A DNA stretch of 64,000 bases. Source: Pseudomonas sp. R28(2017) (lineage in GTDB: Bacteria > Pseudomonadota > Gammaproteobacteria > Pseudomonadales > Pseudomonadaceae). A program made the translations under genes and the position numbers. The notes under the pieces are model-generated. The model searched no databases. It worked only from the letters and a program-made list of their open reading frames with translations, and was not told the DNA's origin. The DNA lies in NCBI RefSeq assembly GCF_002112505.1, contig NZ_NEHW01000004.1, positions 310,001 to 374,000 on the forward strand. Direction: 5' to 3'. This document shows positions 63,116 through 64,000 of the stretch, piece by piece; positions within the stretch are counted from its first letter, which is position 1; each line of letters opens with the position of its first letter.

Positions 63116-63157
63116 CGGGATTTCCCCTCAGACGGTTGTTTCACGGGCACCTTCGAG

Positions 63158-63186
63158 CATCCAAGGGCGCTGGGCGCCCTCGGATG
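63158..63186 (-). promoter_or_regulatory. Hairpin between aatJ and aatQ
   Basis: CATCC-A-AGGGCG pairs with CGCCCT-C-GGATG (one mismatch) across a CTGGG loop. It has no T-run. Such a structure after a binding-protein gene often gives more binding protein than permease. Confidence 0.5.
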
Positions 63187-63261
63187 AAAGGGTAGACACT
63201 AATACGTGGCCTGTCGGTTCAATCGTGTGCGGATGCGCACCAGGCCACTATTGGCTGAGGA

Positions 63262-64000
63262 TCAGGACTTCTTCTCGTCCGCCGCCTTGTCGGTCGGCTC
63301 GGCGATCAGTTTCTTCAGCTCGTCGCTCATCTTGAACTGAAGGTTCAGGCCTTTTGGCGGGATCGGCTGCTGGAACCATTTGTCATAGCTCTTGTTGACT
63401 TCGCCCGACTTGAAGTACCCGACGATGGCGTCATCGACCGCTTTCTTGAAGGCCGCGTCATCCTTGCGCACCATGCAGCCGTAGATTTCGTACGACTGCG
63501 GGGTACCGGTGATGACCCAGTCCGACGGCTTGCGTGCCTTGGCCATTTCGCCGGCGAGCAGCGCGTCGTCCATCATGAAGGCCACGGCGCGGCCGCTTTC
63601 GAGCATGTTGAAGGCTTCACCGTGGTCCTTGGCGGAAATCACGTTCATCTTCATCTGCTTGTCGGCGTTCATCGCCTTGAGCAGGCGCTCGGATGTGGTG
63701 CCGGCGGTGGTCACCACGTTCTTGCCGGCCAGGTCCGGGAAATCCTTGTAGGCCGGCTGACCGTCCTTGACCTTGGTCAGCAGACGGGTACCGACTTCAA
63801 AGATGCCTACGGTGAAGCCGACTTGCTGCTGGCGCTCGACGTTGTTGGTGGTGGAGCCGCACTCAAGGTCCACGGTGCCGTTCTGCACCAGCGGGATGCG
63901 GGTCTGGGAGGTGACCAGGTTGTACTTGACCTTGATGTCGGTACCCAGTTGCTTCTTCAGGGCATCGACCACGGCCAGCTGGATGTCGTGGGAGTAGCCC
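63262..64000 (-). CDS. aatJ: Acidic amino acid ABC transporter substrate-binding protein AatJ (partial)
   Basis: The C-terminal 245 residues are in the window; the N-terminus and signal peptide lie beyond the right edge. The readable part begins GYSHDIQLAVVDALKKQLG and contains TVDLECGSTTNNVERQQQVGFT, the GltI/AatJ binding-protein block. It captures glutamate and aspartate in the periplasm for AatQMP. The C-terminus has a Lys-rich end after EPTDKAADE. Confidence 0.94.
   Translation of the reverse strand, partial: GYSHDIQLAVVDALKKQLGTDIKVKYNLVTSQTRIPLVQNGTVDLECGSTTNNVERQQQVGFTVGIFEVGTRLLTKVKDGQPAYKDFPDLAGKNVVTTAGTTSERLLKAMNADKQMKMNVISAKDHGEAFNMLESGRAVAFMMDDALLAGEMAKARKPSDWVITGTPQSYEIYGCMVRKDDAAFKKAVDDAIVGYFKSGEVNKSYDKWFQQPIPPKGLNLQFKMSDELKKLIAEPTDKAADEKKS

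Overview
The window reads as a chromosomal segment of a high-GC fluorescent pseudomonad, most likely of the Pseudomonas putida group. The reasons are the gene order nadB / algU-mucA-mucB-mucD / lepA-lepB-rnc-era-recO-pdxJ, the oprB-gcd glucose pair, the aau/aat acidic amino acid locus, and many P. putida-type REP palindromes built on the core GCGGGCAAGCCCGC. All function calls come from reading the sequence and from family knowledge; no database search was run.

Layout. 1-2.7 kb: the edge of a membrane protein gene, a Tyr/Pro-rich candidate lipoprotein, an enoyl-CoA hydratase/HIBYL-CoA hydrolase-type enzyme and ung. 2.7-10.4 kb: a tricarboxylate uptake locus, opdH-tctC-tctB-tctA plus an AbrB-type membrane protein, divergent from the tctDE two-component system; the divergent spacer has a clear repeat-type operator. 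10.4-14.8 kb: an amplified REP island, an HDOD protein, ygfZ, sdhE-ygfX and nadB. 14.8-19.1 kb: the envelope-stress operon algU-mucA-mucB-mucD behind an AlgU-type promoter, closed by a strong terminator. 19.2-25.2 kb: lepA, lepB, rnc, era, recO, pdxJ. 25.3-29.6 kb: a metal-type two-component system divergent from a 67-residue exported protein, then cmoA-cmoB.

29.76-31.92 kb is the accessory part of the window. Two translationally coupled, AT-richer genes encode helical proteins that match the alpha-xenorhabdolysin (XaxAB/YaxAB) binary pore-forming toxin family. A convergent chagasin-like (I42) inhibitor lipoprotein and a REP cluster follow.

32.7-41.6 kb: a second-type lon with a sigma-32 promoter and a 38-bp perfect inverted repeat upstream, gcd and oprB for periplasmic glucose oxidation, and a zinc-type TonB receptor with a Zur-box-like palindrome. 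41.6-50.6 kb: a VF530 protein, a Pr6Pr membrane protein, a PadR (YqjI-like)/siderophore-interacting (YqjH-like) operon with a 16-bp-arm operator, a large divergent class A PBP-like protein, an amino acid permease and a membrane-anchored glutamate-synthase-domain protein. 50.7-57.6 kb: a large Lhr helicase, a NUDIX hydrolase, a MetR-type regulator and an exported alpha/beta hydrolase. 57.7-64 kb: aauR-aauS and the acidic amino acid ABC transporter aatP-aatM-aatQ-aatJ, the last cut by the window edge.

How the parts fit: several blocks are sense-and-import modules (TctDE/OpdH-TctCBA, AauRS/AatJQMP, Zur/ZnuD-like receptor, PadR/SIP). The sigma-E block and Lon cover envelope and heat stress. REP hairpins sit in most intergenic gaps and in some operon-internal gaps.
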